Source: an uncultured Lachnospiraceae bacterium (lineage in GTDB: Bacteria; Bacillota; Clostridia; Lachnospirales; Lachnospiraceae). From it: a stretch of DNA of 34,859 bases. Shown here piece after piece: positions 17,436-26,081 of this stretch (its first letter is position 1; each line of letters opens with the position of its first letter). The notes beneath the pieces were generated by a model, which was given only the letters and a program-made list of their open reading frames with translations, had not been told where the DNA came from and made no database searches. A program made the translations under genes and the position numbers. The stretch spans positions 1 to 34,859 of the forward strand of contig OMZJ01000040.1 in the NCBI GenBank assembly GCA_900315495.1. The letters run 5' to 3'.

Positions 17436-19523
17436 TTGTTTTTTGATGACGATGACGATAACAGTGGGTTCCTCGGGGAGGATAAGGACCGCCCGGGCGG
17501 TCCGGGCAGAAAACCCGGGCGCCCGGCAGGCGGTGACGGCGGTACGCCGAAGCATTTCTGGCTGATTCTGGTCATTACGCTTCTGGTCGCGTTTCTGATT
17601 GTGCGGGGCCTGCAGGGGCTGATGAGCTCCCAGACCACACGGGAGGTCAGCTACAACGAATTCCTCAGCGATCTGGATGACGGCCGGATCAGCGATGTGA
17701 AGATTTCGTCGACCCGGATCACCTACCATCTCGATAAGAATTCCTATATTGACTATTATACTGTCGCCCTGAACGACCCGTCCCTGCTGGCGCATCTGCA
17801 GGCGGCCGGCGTCGATTACCGCGGCGTGGTGCAGAGTGATACAGCCTCCACGGTGATCTATCTTCTGGTCCAGCTGGTTCCGCTGGTCATCTTTATGTTC
17901 CTGATCTTCCAGATGACAAGGCAGGTCGGGGGCCGGGACGGCGTGATGGGCATGGGAAGGTCCAATGCCAAGGTCTTCATGGACAAGGATACCGGCGTGC
18001 GGTTTTCGGATGTCGCCGGTGTGGACGAGGCCAAGGATTCCCTGACGGAGCTGGTGGATTTCCTGCACAATCCGCAGAAATATGCGGCCATCGGTGCAAA
18101 GCTCCCCAAGGGCGCGCTCCTGGTCGGTGCCCCCGGAACGGGCAAAACGCTTCTGGCCAAGGCCATTGCCGGCGAGGCGCATGTGCCGTTCTTTTCGCTG
18201 GCCGGCTCAGATTTCGTGGAAATGTTTGTCGGCCTCGGCGCATCCCGTGTCAGAGACCTGTTCAAGCAGGCCTCCCAGAATGCGCCCTGCATCATATTCA
18301 TCGATGAGATCGATGCCATCGGAAAGGTCCGTGACGCGGGGATTTCCGGGAGCAACGACGAGCGCGAGCAGACGCTGAACCAGCTTCTGGCGGAGATGGA
18401 CGGCTTTGATCCGTCAAAGGGCGTGCTGGTGCTGGGTGCGACCAACCGACCGGAGATTCTCGACCCGGCACTTCTCCGCCCGGGCCGCTTTGACCGGAGA
18501 ATCGTGGTCGACCGGCCGGACCTCAAGGGCCGCGTTGCCATCCTCAAGGTACATGCCAAGGAAGTGCGGATGGACGAGACGGTCAACTTTGAGGAGCTCG
18601 CGCTGGCGACGGCCGGTGCTGTCGGCGCGGATCTTGCCAACATGATCAACGAGGCCGCCATCACGGCGGTACAGCGCGGCCGGAAGGCCGTGTCCCAGAA
18701 GGATCTGATGGACGCGATGGAGACCGTTCTGGTCGGCAAGGAAAAGAAAGACCGCGTCATGAACCAGAAGGAGAGAAAGATCGTCTCCTACCACGAGGTC
18801 GGCCACGCATTGATTTCGGCGCTGCAGAAGGACGCCGAGCCCGTGCAGAAGATTACGATCGTCCCGCGCACCCAGGGTGCGCTGGGCTATGTCCTTCAGA
18901 CGCCGGAGGAGGAGCGGTTCCTGCAGTCAAAGGAAGAGCTTCTGGCCGATATCACAGTAGCCCTCGGCGGCCGGGCGGCGGAGCAGCTGGTCTTCGGCAG
19001 CATCACCACCGGCGCGCAGAACGACATCGAGCGGGCGACCCAGGTCGCACGTCAGATGATCACCATGTACGGAATGTCCGAGGAATTCGGCATGATGGCG
19101 CTGGAAACCGTACAGAGCCAGTACCTGAGCGGGCGCACCCAGATGAACTGCTCGGACGAGACAGCGAGCAAGGTGGATGAGGCCGTGCGGAAGCTCCTGG
19201 CGGACCGGTATCAGATCGCTTACCAGATGCTGGCGGACAACCGCGACATCATGGATGATATTGCTGCTTTCCTGATTCAGAAGGAGACGATCACCGGAAA
19301 AGAGTTCATGGAGATCTTCCACGCCGATCAGGAGAAGAGAAAACAGGCAGGGGAAGCCGCCTCCCGGGATTCCGCGGACGGCAAGGAGATTTCCGACCGT
19401 CGCGGGGACCGCGCCGAGGGAAGCGATGGCATTTCCGGCAGCAGTGAAAGCGCTGTCAGCAGCGAACCCTCCGGCAGCGGGGAAACACCTGCCAGCGGGG
19501 AAACACCCGACGGCAGTCGTTGA
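17436..19523 (+). CDS. ftsH: ATP-dependent zinc metalloprotease FtsH
   Basis: FtsH is the membrane-bound AAA+ protease that degrades misfolded membrane proteins and regulators. I chose the TTG at 17436 (AGGAGG 7 bases upstream), giving [11 protein letters not shown]; an in-frame ATG at 17370 has no ribosome site and would place the inverted repeat inside the gene. The product is 695 aa. Residues 1-38 are an acidic then Gly/Pro-rich cytoplasmic leader. Membrane helices span about 40-58 and 140-160 with a small extracytoplasmic domain between. Walker A GAPGTGKT is at 231-238, Walker B IIFIDEID near 287-294, and the arginine-finger region at [18 protein letters not shown]. The zinc site HEVGH is at 453-457 with the later aspartate in NDIERAT. 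A Ser/Gly/Glu-rich tail of about 60 residues with an SGETPA repeat ends the protein. Confidence 0.97.
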   Translation: MFFDDDDDNSGFLGEDKDRPGGPGRKPGRPAGGDGGTPKHFWLILVITLLVAFLIVRGLQGLMSSQTTREVSYNEFLSDLDDGRISDVKISSTRITYHLDKNSYIDYYTVALNDPSLLAHLQAAGVDYRGVVQSDTASTVIYLLVQLVPLVIFMFLIFQMTRQVGGRDGVMGMGRSNAKVFMDKDTGVRFSDVAGVDEAKDSLTELVDFLHNPQKYAAIGAKLPKGALLVGAPGTGKTLLAKAIAGEAHVPFFSLAGSDFVEMFVGLGASRVRDLFKQASQNAPCIIFIDEIDAIGKVRDAGISGSNDEREQTLNQLLAEMDGFDPSKGVLVLGATNRPEILDPALLRPGRFDRRIVVDRPDLKGRVAILKVHAKEVRMDETVNFEELALATAGAVGADLANMINEAAITAVQRGRKAVSQKDLMDAMETVLVGKEKKDRVMNQKERKIVSYHEVGHALISALQKDAEPVQKITIVPRTQGALGYVLQTPEEERFLQSKEELLADITVALGGRAAEQLVFGSITTGAQNDIERATQVARQMITMYGMSEEFGMMALETVQSQYLSGRTQMNCSDETASKVDEAVRKLLADRYQIAYQMLADNRDIMDDIAAFLIQKETITGKEFMEIFHADQEKRKQAGEAASRDSADGKEISDRRGDRAEGSDGISGSSESAVSSEPSGSGETPASGETPDGSR
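19475..19507 (+). repeat. Short direct repeat in the ftsH 3' end
   Basis: CAGCGGGGAAACACC occurs at 19475-19489 and again at 19493-19507 (18-bp period), encoding [12 protein letters not shown] in the low-complexity FtsH tail. Confidence 0.85.
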
Positions 19524-19578
19524 AGGCCTGGATGACAGCGACAGCAGCGAACCGTTCGGAAAGCAGCAGAGGAAAGAT

Positions 19579-19605
19579 CCTGTCCGGCAGTATCTGCCGG
19601 ACAGG
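19579..19605 (+). terminator. Strong hairpin after ftsH (first of two)
   Basis: CCTGTCCGGCAG and CTGCCGGACAGG form a perfect 12-bp stem with a 3-base loop. No T run follows. Together with the next hairpin it occupies most of the 201-base ftsH-uvrC gap. Confidence 0.55.
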
Positions 19606-19615
19606 GGACAATCAG

Positions 19616-19653
19616 GTCAGCCCATGCCGTGCGTGTGCACGGTGTGGGCTGAC
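19616..19653 (+). terminator. Strong hairpin after ftsH (second of two)
   Basis: GTCAGCCCA-TG-CCGTGC pairs with GCACGG-TG-TGGGCTGAC around a GTGT loop: 15 paired positions with one internal TG/TG mismatch. It is nearly symmetrical, so it would work on either strand. No T run follows, so intrinsic termination is uncertain. Confidence 0.55.
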
Positions 19654-19724
19654 TGCCGTTATCGGTCCCTGTCCGCTGCAAAGCGCATCCTGGAGAAGCC
19701 GGAAACAAGGAAAGATGGATCACT

Positions 19725-21758
19725 ATGGAATTTGACCTCAGGGAAGAACTGAAGAAAATCCCCGCCAGGCCCGGGTGCTACCTCATGCACGGGGCAGATG
19801 ACGAGATCATCTATGTGGGCAAGGCAAAGGTACTCTGCAACCGCGTGCGGCAGTACTTTAACAACTCCCGCAAGCCGAACCGCAAAGTGGAGCAGATGGT
19901 CGCCCATGTGGCCTGGTTTGAATACATCGTGACGGACTCGGAGATGGAGGCGTTTGTTCTCGAAGCAAACCTGATCAAGCTGCACCGCCCGAAGTACAAT
20001 ACGATGATGATGGACGACAAGGCGTACCCGTATATCCGGGTTACGGCAGACGAAGCCTACCCGCGGGTCACCATGACAAGGCGCAGAAACCGTGACCGGG
20101 CCAGATATTTCGGCCCCTACCCGGTGGGCATCAACATCGGCGAGACGCTGGATCTGATCCACAGCCTGTTCGGGATCCGCACCTGCAGCCGCGTGCTTCC
20201 GCGGGACATCGGGAAAGAGCGTCCCTGCCTGAATTATTACATCGGTAAATGCTGCGGGCCGTGCACAGGAAATGTGAGCACACAGGATTATGCCGGCCGC
20301 ATCGACAGTGTTACAAGCCTCCTCTCCGGAAATGACCAGAAGGTGATCAGAAATCTGGAAGCGCAGATGAAGGAAGCGTCTGCGAAGCTGGAATTTGAAA
20401 AGGCGGCACATTACCGCGATCTGATTGAGAGTGTCCGCAAAGTGGCGCAGCAGCAGAAAATCACCGACAGCAATTCCCTCGACGACCGCGATGTCATCGC
20501 CTGCTCGGTGGAGGCAGAGAATGCGGTGGTGCAGGTCTTCTACGTGCGGGAGGGCAAGATGATCGGCCGGGATCACTTCCACCTGTCGGTGGCGGTGGAT
20601 GATACGGTATCGGCAGTGCTCACAGACTTTGTGAAACAATATTACGCGGGGACGCCGTTCATTCCCGGCGAGATCTTCGTACAGAAAGAGCTGGAGGACC
20701 AGGAGGCTCTGGCAGCCTGGCTCGGCGCGAAGCGGGGGCGGAAGGTTGTGATCCGTGTGCCGCAGCGCGGGCAGAAGGAGTATCTGATGAAGATGGCGGA
20801 GGAAAACGCCCGGATGGTACTCACGAAGGACACGGACAAGATCCGCCGGGAGGAGGAGCGCACCACCGGTGCCATGAATCAGGTTGCCGGGTGGCTTGGG
20901 CTTTCCTCGGTCTACCGGATGGAAGCCTATGATATCTCGAACACCAGCGGCCTGGAATCGGTGGGGTCGATGGTCGTCTTCGAGGGAGGACGGCCGCGGC
21001 AGAGCGACTACCGGAAGTTTCGGATTCAGTCCGTGCAGGGGCCGGACGACTATGCGTCCATGACAGAGGTGCTCACCCGGAGGTTCCGCCGGGGTCTGGA
21101 AGAACAGCAGAGCGGTGCGCTAGAGAACAGCTTTACGCGCATGCCGGACCTGATTCTGATGGACGGAGGGCGCGGCCAGGTGCACATGGCGGAGGATGTG
21201 CTGGAAAAGCTGGATCTGCACATTCCGGTAGCCGGGATGGTCAAGGATGACCGGCACCGCACCCGCGGGCTGTATTATCACGGCGTCGAACTCCCCATTG
21301 ACACGCATTCCGAGGGATTTCACCTGATCACCCGCATCCAGGACGAGGCGCACCGCTTTGCCATCACCTACCACCGGAGCCTGCGCAGCCGCGAGCAGGT
21401 GCATTCGGTGCTCGATGACATTCCCGGGATCGGTGCGAAGCGGCGGCTCGGCCTGATGCATACCTTCGGGGATATCCGGGTGATCCGGGATGCCCCGGTG
21501 GAAGATCTGGCCCGGGCGGAGAATATGAATCGCGCGGCCGCGGAATCGGTGTGGAACTTTTTCCACCGGCAGCCGGGGAATACTGATCCGGCTTCGGCGG
21601 ACACTGCCGCGGCTCCCGGAAAGAGCAGCCCGGTTTCGGCGGACACTGCCGTGGCTCCCGGAAAGAGCGGCCCGGTTTCGGCGGACACTGCCGTGGCTTC
21701 CGGAAAGAGCGGCCCGGTTCCGCAGGGACAGAAAACAGAGCCCGGCAGCCTGAATTGA
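19725..21758 (+). CDS. uvrC: Excinuclease ABC subunit C
   Basis: UvrC makes both incisions in nucleotide excision repair after UvrA/UvrB mark the lesion. The 677-aa product begins with a GIY-YIG nuclease domain (G17-C-Y19 and Y30-V-G32-KAK, with R41). The cysteine-rich patch CLNYYIGKCCGPC is near 167-179, and the UVR domain that binds UvrB is near 207-240 (LEAQMKEASAKLEFEKAAHY). The RNase H-like nuclease domain follows (YDISNTSGLESVGSMVVFEGG, DLILMDGGRGQ), then helix-hairpin-helix motifs (LDDIPGIGAKRRLGL). After these come about 60 extra residues containing three 14-residue repeats (about 621-663). The ribosome site is weak (AAGGAAAG-like). Confidence 0.97.
   Translation: MEFDLREELKKIPARPGCYLMHGADDEIIYVGKAKVLCNRVRQYFNNSRKPNRKVEQMVAHVAWFEYIVTDSEMEAFVLEANLIKLHRPKYNTMMMDDKAYPYIRVTADEAYPRVTMTRRRNRDRARYFGPYPVGINIGETLDLIHSLFGIRTCSRVLPRDIGKERPCLNYYIGKCCGPCTGNVSTQDYAGRIDSVTSLLSGNDQKVIRNLEAQMKEASAKLEFEKAAHYRDLIESVRKVAQQQKITDSNSLDDRDVIACSVEAENAVVQVFYVREGKMIGRDHFHLSVAVDDTVSAVLTDFVKQYYAGTPFIPGEIFVQKELEDQEALAAWLGAKRGRKVVIRVPQRGQKEYLMKMAEENARMVLTKDTDKIRREEERTTGAMNQVAGWLGLSSVYRMEAYDISNTSGLESVGSMVVFEGGRPRQSDYRKFRIQSVQGPDDYASMTEVLTRRFRRGLEEQQSGALENSFTRMPDLILMDGGRGQVHMAEDVLEKLDLHIPVAGMVKDDRHRTRGLYYHGVELPIDTHSEGFHLITRIQDEAHRFAITYHRSLRSREQVHSVLDDIPGIGAKRRLGLMHTFGDIRVIRDAPVEDLARAENMNRAAAESVWNFFHRQPGNTDPASADTAAAPGKSSPVSADTAVAPGKSGPVSADTAVASGKSGPVPQGQKTEPGSLN
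21587..21712 (+). repeat. Three tandem 42-bp repeats at the uvrC 3' end
   Basis: Three in-frame copies at 21587-21628, 21629-21670 and 21671-21712, followed by a partial copy, encode PVSADTAVAPGKSG-type units. Copies 2 and 3 differ at very few bases, so the array is recent or kept uniform. It extends UvrC beyond its conserved domains. Confidence 0.93.
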
Positions 21759-21783
21759 CGCGTCCGCCGCACTTTGCTAAAAT
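21755..21783 (+). promoter_or_regulatory. Sigma-A promoter of the hprK operon
   Basis: TTGACG (21755-21760), a 17-bp spacer and TAAAAT (21778-21783) form a good promoter. The -35 shares bases with the uvrC stop codon (TGA at 21756-21758). The leader to the hprK start is about 100 bases and contains a GC-rich palindromic patch near 21843-21860. Confidence 0.72.
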
Positions 21784-21892
21784 AGGGGAAATGATCCATT
21801 CACCGGTGTGCAGCGGCAGCAATCCGCGAGCACCGGGACCCGCGGCCGGCGGAGGCCGGCAAGCGCGGACCTGCATGCGAAAGGGAGACAGT

Positions 21893-22837
21893 ATGAGCGG
21901 AGTAACGATCACAGCGCTGATCAAAAAAATGAACCTTCAGCTGCTCACCAGTGACATCGACACGGACAAAATCAGGCTGTTTCATCCGGACATCAACCGC
22001 CCGGCCCTGCAGCTGGCCGGGTATTATGACAGCTTTGACAAGGAACGGATTCAGATCATCGGCCTGGTGGAGTACAATTTTCTCAAGACGCTGGATGAAA
22101 AGACCCACATTGCGATGGTGGACCGGCTCCTGAAGAGCGGCATTCCCGGCATTGTTTTCAGCCGGGGAAACATGCCCGACGCACATCTTCTGTCCATGGC
22201 AGAAGCGTGCGGCGTGCCAATCATGGTATCCGAGAAGACGACTTCCCAGCTCATGTACGAGATCATCCGCTGGCTGAACGTTGAGCTGGCGCCGACCATC
22301 ACCATCCACGGCGTGCTGGTGGATGTATACGGCGAAGGCGTGCTGATCACCGGGGAGAGCGGAATCGGCAAGAGCGAGACCGCGCTGGAACTGATCAAGC
22401 GGGGCCACCGGCTGGTCTCGGACGATGTCGTTGAAATCCGCAAGGTCAGTGACGACACCCTGGTCGGGTCGGCACCGGGCATCACGCGGCATTTCATCGA
22501 GCTGCGGGGAATCGGCATCATCGATGTGAAGACCCTGTTCGGCGTCGAGAGCGTGAAAAACACCCAGTCCATCGACATGGTCATCAACCTGGAGGACTGG
22601 AACAAGGACAAGGAATACGACCGCCTCGGGCTGGAGGACCAGTACACGGAATTTCTCGGCAACAAGGTGATCTGTCACAACATCCCGATCCGTCCCGGCA
22701 GAAATGTGGCCATCATTGTCGAGTGCGCCGCCGTCAACTACCGCCAGAAAAAGATGGGATACAATGCCGCCCGCGAGCTCTACAACCGCGTGCAGGCCAA
22801 TCTCAACCGGAACAGCAGCGATGATGAGGAAGAATGA
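21893..22837 (+). CDS. hprK: HPr kinase/phosphorylase
   Basis: HprK/P phosphorylates and dephosphorylates HPr and Crh on Ser46 in response to fructose bisphosphate and phosphate, the sensor step of CcpA-type catabolite control. I chose the ATG at 21893 (AAAGGGAG 6 bases upstream), giving 314 aa, the usual length; longer in-frame starts would run over the promoter. The N-terminal domain spans about 1-130. The Walker A motif GESGIGKS is at 154-161, followed by ETALELIKRGHRLVSDD. The HprK signature LRGIGIIDVKTLFG lies near 203-216. Its stop overlaps the murB start by four bases (ATGA). A probable target, the Crh-like protein, is encoded three genes downstream. Confidence 0.97.
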   Translation: MSGVTITALIKKMNLQLLTSDIDTDKIRLFHPDINRPALQLAGYYDSFDKERIQIIGLVEYNFLKTLDEKTHIAMVDRLLKSGIPGIVFSRGNMPDAHLLSMAEACGVPIMVSEKTTSQLMYEIIRWLNVELAPTITIHGVLVDVYGEGVLITGESGIGKSETALELIKRGHRLVSDDVVEIRKVSDDTLVGSAPGITRHFIELRGIGIIDVKTLFGVESVKNTQSIDMVINLEDWNKDKEYDRLGLEDQYTEFLGNKVICHNIPIRPGRNVAIIVECAAVNYRQKKMGYNAARELYNRVQANLNRNSSDDEEE

Positions 22838-23781
22838 CGATGGAGAATAATCTGGCTCTCGCGGCGGCCGCGTGCCGCGCCGCCGTTGCCCCGGAGGATT
22901 TTGCCGAGCAGGTTCCGCTGGCACCGCTGTGCACCTTTCATGCGGGCGGTCCGGCCGCATACCTGATCACGCCGGACGGCGCAGAGCAGCTGGCGGAGGT
23001 TTTGAAAATCTGTTCGGAATACCGCGTGCCGGTGGAGATTCTGGGGCGCGGCAGCAATTTCCTTTTTGCCGATGCCGGTTTCCCGGGAATTGTGATCGGC
23101 ATGAGAAAACATTTCGGCGGCCTTGCGGCAGACCCGGAGACCGGGATGCTCATGGCCGGTGCCGGCGTCACGCTCTCTGCCGCGGCGCAGCTTGCGCTCA
23201 GTGCCTCCCTGTCCGGCCTCGAATTTGCCGCGGGGATTCCCGGGACGATCGGCGGAGGTATCCGGATGAACGCCGGCGCCTACGGCGGGGAGATGAAGCA
23301 GGTTCTGTTCGAGGTGACCGCGATGGACCGGACCGGTGTGCTCCATGAGATTCCGGCAGAAGAATGCGGCCTTTCCTACCGGCACAGCGTGTTTGCCGAC
23401 AACGGCTGGGTGATTCTCGCCTGCCGCCTGCACCTGACACCGGGGAGTCCGGCGGATATCCGGGCCTGCATGGATGATCTGAACGGAAGGCGCCGCGCAA
23501 AGCAGCCCCTGGAGTACGCCAGCGCCGGCAGTACCTTCCGGCGTCCGGAAGGGCATTTCGCGGGTCAGCTGATCGAGGAGGCGGGGCTGAAGGGATATAC
23601 CGTCGGCGGCGCCCGGGTTTCCGAGAAGCACGCGGGCTTTGTCATCAGCGACGGAAGCGCCACCGCTTCCGATATTCTGGCGGTGATCCGGCATGTGCAG
23701 GCGGAAGTCTACCGGACGTCCGGCGTCCGCCTGGAGCTGGAGGTCTGTCTGGCCGGAGATTTTGACGCGGACAATGCGTAG
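22834..23781 (+). CDS. murB: UDP-N-acetylenolpyruvoylglucosamine reductase
   Basis: MurB uses NADPH and FAD to reduce UDP-GlcNAc-enolpyruvate to UDP-MurNAc in cytosolic peptidoglycan precursor synthesis. The product is 315 aa from the overlapping ATG; a second ATG two codons later is equally possible. FAD-binding ILGRGSNFLFADAGFPG and GIPGTIGG-GIRMNAGAYGGE are conserved. The proton-donating serine is about S233 in SAGSTFRRP, and the type II end KHAGFVISDGSATASDI is present. It is translationally coupled to hprK. Linking cell-wall precursor synthesis to HprK in one transcript is a common arrangement in clostridia. Confidence 0.96.
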   Translation: MTMENNLALAAAACRAAVAPEDFAEQVPLAPLCTFHAGGPAAYLITPDGAEQLAEVLKICSEYRVPVEILGRGSNFLFADAGFPGIVIGMRKHFGGLAADPETGMLMAGAGVTLSAAAQLALSASLSGLEFAAGIPGTIGGGIRMNAGAYGGEMKQVLFEVTAMDRTGVLHEIPAEECGLSYRHSVFADNGWVILACRLHLTPGSPADIRACMDDLNGRRRAKQPLEYASAGSTFRRPEGHFAGQLIEEAGLKGYTVGGARVSEKHAGFVISDGSATASDILAVIRHVQAEVYRTSGVRLELEVCLAGDFDADNA

Positions 23782-23855
23782 AGCGTAAAGCAGCACCGGA
23801 CGCCCGCGGGAGGGCTGATCCGGCAGGAAATGCGGGTGAGAGGAGGATAGGTTCG

Positions 23856-24764
23856 GTGAACATTGTCATTGTGACAGGAATGAGCGGTGCAGGAAAGTCC
23901 ACGGCGATGCATTTTCTGGAGGATTTCGGCTATTACTGCGTGGACAACATGCCGATCCAGCTGATCAATACCTTCATTTCCCTGGCCATGACTTCATCGG
24001 AAAAGGAGTATCAGCAGATCGCCCTGGGGGTGGACATCCGAAACCGGGAGCATCTGCCGATGCTGGTTGGCGTTCTGGATGAGCTGCGCCAGGACAATGT
24101 CAACTGCAAGGTTTTATTCCTGGATGCGTCGGACGAAGTCCTGGTCAAACGGTATAAGGAAACCAGGCGGACGCATCCCCTGGCAGCGAGCGGCAGGCAG
24201 ATGCGGATTGAGGATGCCATTGCCAGGGAGCGCGCCAGCATGGAGCCGCTCCGGCAGCGGGCCGACACGGTCATCAACACCGGGCATCTCCTCACCCGGG
24301 AACTGCGCGCACAGCTGGTTGACATCCTGTTCCGCGGGGAAAAGTTCAACAACCTGTCCATCACCGTTGTTTCCTTCGGATTCAAATACGGGATCCCCGC
24401 GGACGCGGATCTGGTCTTTGACGTGCGCTTCATGCCGAATCCCTATTACTATGAAAATATGAGGCGTCTGACCGGACTGGATGAGCCGGTGAAGGATTTT
24501 GTGCTCGGCAATGCCCAGGTGCAGACCTTTCTGGACAAGCTGGAAGATTTGTGCGTCTTTCTGATTCCGGCCTACATCCAGGAGGGAAAGACCCAGCTGG
24601 TCATCGGAATCGGCTGTACCGGCGGACAGCATCGATCCGTCGCCATTGCCGCGGAGCTCTGCCGGCGCCTGCAGAAGGTAGAGGGGTGCGGCGTCCGGGC
24701 GGATCACCGGGATATCTACCGTCATCTGGCGCAGGGGACAGCGGCGGAAAAAACGCGTCAGTGA
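23856..24764 (+). CDS. rapZ: RNase adapter RapZ / YvcJ family nucleotide-binding protein
   Basis: This is a P-loop ATP/GTP-binding protein. The E. coli homologue RapZ guides RNase E to the sRNA GlmZ and so controls GlmS; Gram-positive YvcJ has a less defined role. A GTG start is chosen with AGGAGG 9 bases upstream. Of 302 residues, Walker A GMSGAGKS is at 8-15, followed by the conserved FEDFGYYCVDNMP-type segment (LEDFGYYCVDNMP). The C-terminal half has FGFKYGIPADADLVFDVRFMPNP and IGIGCTGGQHRSVAIAEEL-type motifs, ending in HRD. It lies 74 bases after murB and 16 bases before whiA. The yvcK gene that often separates rapZ from whiA is absent here. Confidence 0.95.
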   Translation: MNIVIVTGMSGAGKSTAMHFLEDFGYYCVDNMPIQLINTFISLAMTSSEKEYQQIALGVDIRNREHLPMLVGVLDELRQDNVNCKVLFLDASDEVLVKRYKETRRTHPLAASGRQMRIEDAIARERASMEPLRQRADTVINTGHLLTRELRAQLVDILFRGEKFNNLSITVVSFGFKYGIPADADLVFDVRFMPNPYYYENMRRLTGLDEPVKDFVLGNAQVQTFLDKLEDLCVFLIPAYIQEGKTQLVIGIGCTGGQHRSVAIAAELCRRLQKVEGCGVRADHRDIYRHLAQGTAAEKTRQ

Positions 24765-24780
24765 GCGCAGGAGGCTGGCA

Positions 24781-25719
24781 ATGTCCGATTCTTTTTCCGG
24801 AAAAGTGAGAAAAGAGCTTCTGAAGGTGCTCCCCGATGCGAGAAACATGCAGCTGGCCGAGCTGGACGCGTTCCTCCTGTTCTGCGGGAAAATCAGGAAA
24901 ACGGATGCGGGGGCGGCGCTGCGCGTTCGATCCGAAAATGAGGGCCTTCTCAGAAAATGCTTTACAATTTTATCCAGAGCATTTACACTAGGAAACGCTG
25001 ACATAGTGTTCGGCACGGGCAGCCTGGAGATTCTGCCGCCGGTGTCCGAAAAAATTCTGATGGCTGTCAAATGGGAGAGCGGAGGGCACTTCTGTGCCAG
25101 GGACACGGCGGACCGGCGCCTCCTGACGGAGAGCGGCAGCCGCAGGGCCTTTATCCGCGGATGCTTTCTCACCTGCGGGTCGATCACCGATCCCTCCCGG
25201 TTTTATCACTGTGAGTTTGCCTGTCCCACCGGGGAACTGGCGGACCAGATCGCGGGGCTTCTGCCCGCGTTCGGCATTGAGGCGCACACGGTGGTCCGCA
25301 AAAAGCAGCATGTGGTCTACATCAAGGAGGGCAATCAGATCTCGGATCTGCTCAAGGTGATGGAGGCGGAGGAAGCGATTCTCGCCTTTGAGAACGTGCG
25401 CGTGATCAAGGATGTGCGGAATCGCGTCAACCGCAGGGTCAACTGTGAGACAGCCAATCTTTACAAAACCTCCGCCGCCGCAGCCGTACAGCTTCGGGAT
25501 ATCGACAGAATCCGGGAAACCGCGGGGCTTTCCTCCCTGCCGCCGAATCTTGCCGAAGCAGCCGCCGCAAGGCTGGAAAATCCGGACGCTTCACTGACGG
25601 AGCTGGGGGAAATGATGAATCCCCCGCTGGGAAAATCGGGGATGAATCATCGCTTCAGAAAAATTCACGAGATTGCGGAACAGACAATGTTTCAGCAGGA
25701 GGGATTCTTAGATGACTGA
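24781..25719 (+). CDS. whiA: DNA-binding protein WhiA
   Basis: WhiA combines a degenerate LAGLIDADG homing-endonuclease fold with a C-terminal helix-turn-helix. In actinomycetes it activates sporulation and division genes; in Bacillota it influences division and chromosome segregation. The product is 312 aa with AGGAGG close before the ATG. Residues 1-200 carry the LAGLIDADG-like halves (SRRAFIRGCFLTCGSITDPSR region). About 220-300 holds the HTH part, including NRRVNCETANLYKTSAAA and LTELGEMMNPPLGKSGMNHR. It overlaps the Crh-like gene by 8 bases. A stretch near 24950-25010 is noticeably more AT-rich, without breaking the frame. Confidence 0.96.
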   Translation: MSDSFSGKVRKELLKVLPDARNMQLAELDAFLLFCGKIRKTDAGAALRVRSENEGLLRKCFTILSRAFTLGNADIVFGTGSLEILPPVSEKILMAVKWESGGHFCARDTADRRLLTESGSRRAFIRGCFLTCGSITDPSRFYHCEFACPTGELADQIAGLLPAFGIEAHTVVRKKQHVVYIKEGNQISDLLKVMEAEEAILAFENVRVIKDVRNRVNRRVNCETANLYKTSAAAAVQLRDIDRIRETAGLSSLPPNLAEAAAARLENPDASLTELGEMMNPPLGKSGMNHRFRKIHEIAEQTMFQQEGFLDD

Positions 25720-25981
25720 GAAGGTAGTGACGGCAAGTATTTCGGGTGGGACGGAAGCGAGGCCGGTCGCGGTACTGGTACAGCTGGCCAGCGAGTATAA
25801 GAGCCATATTATGCTGGAGTGCGGCACCCGGAGAGTGAACGCAAAGAGTATCATGGGTCTGATGGCACTGGGCCTTCATTCGGGCTGCAGTGTGAAGATC
25901 GAGGCAGAGGGAGTGGACGAGCAGATGGCGGTTGAAAAGATCGGCTCCTATCTGTCGGGGCGGACGCCGGCGTCTGTCTGA
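25712..25981 (+). CDS. HPr-like protein of Crh type (Glu15, Ser46)
   Basis: This 89-aa protein has the HPr fold but lacks the phosphocarrier histidine: the active-site segment reads GGTEARPVAVLVQ, with Glu at residue 15 where HPr has His15. The regulatory Ser46 is kept in NAKSIMGLMALGL. B. subtilis Crh has Gln at position 15 and works only as a Ser46-phosphorylated CcpA cofactor, so this protein is probably regulatory in the same way and unable to pass phosphate from Enzyme I. The ATG at 25712 (AGGAGGG upstream) overlaps the whiA end by 8 bases. HprK, its likely kinase, is in the same operon. The fold and residues are seen; the role is inferred. Confidence 0.92.
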   Translation: MTEKVVTASISGGTEARPVAVLVQLASEYKSHIMLECGTRRVNAKSIMGLMALGLHSGCSVKIEAEGVDEQMAVEKIGSYLSGRTPASV

Positions 25982-26021
25982 GCGTTCCGGAAAGCTGTCC
26001 GCTGTTTACAAAATCGGTCAG

Positions 26022-26056
26022 GCGGCTTCGGGGAATCTCTCCGCAGGCCGCTTTTT
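26022..26056 (+). terminator. Candidate terminator after the Crh-like gene
   Basis: GCGGC (26022-26026) pairs with GCCGC (26047-26051), followed directly by TTTTT; an inner GGA/TCC pair shortens the 20-base loop. The stem is short, so read-through into lepB is likely. Confidence 0.5.
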
Positions 26057-26081
26057 CAATGGAAGGAGTTTGCAGCGCAAT

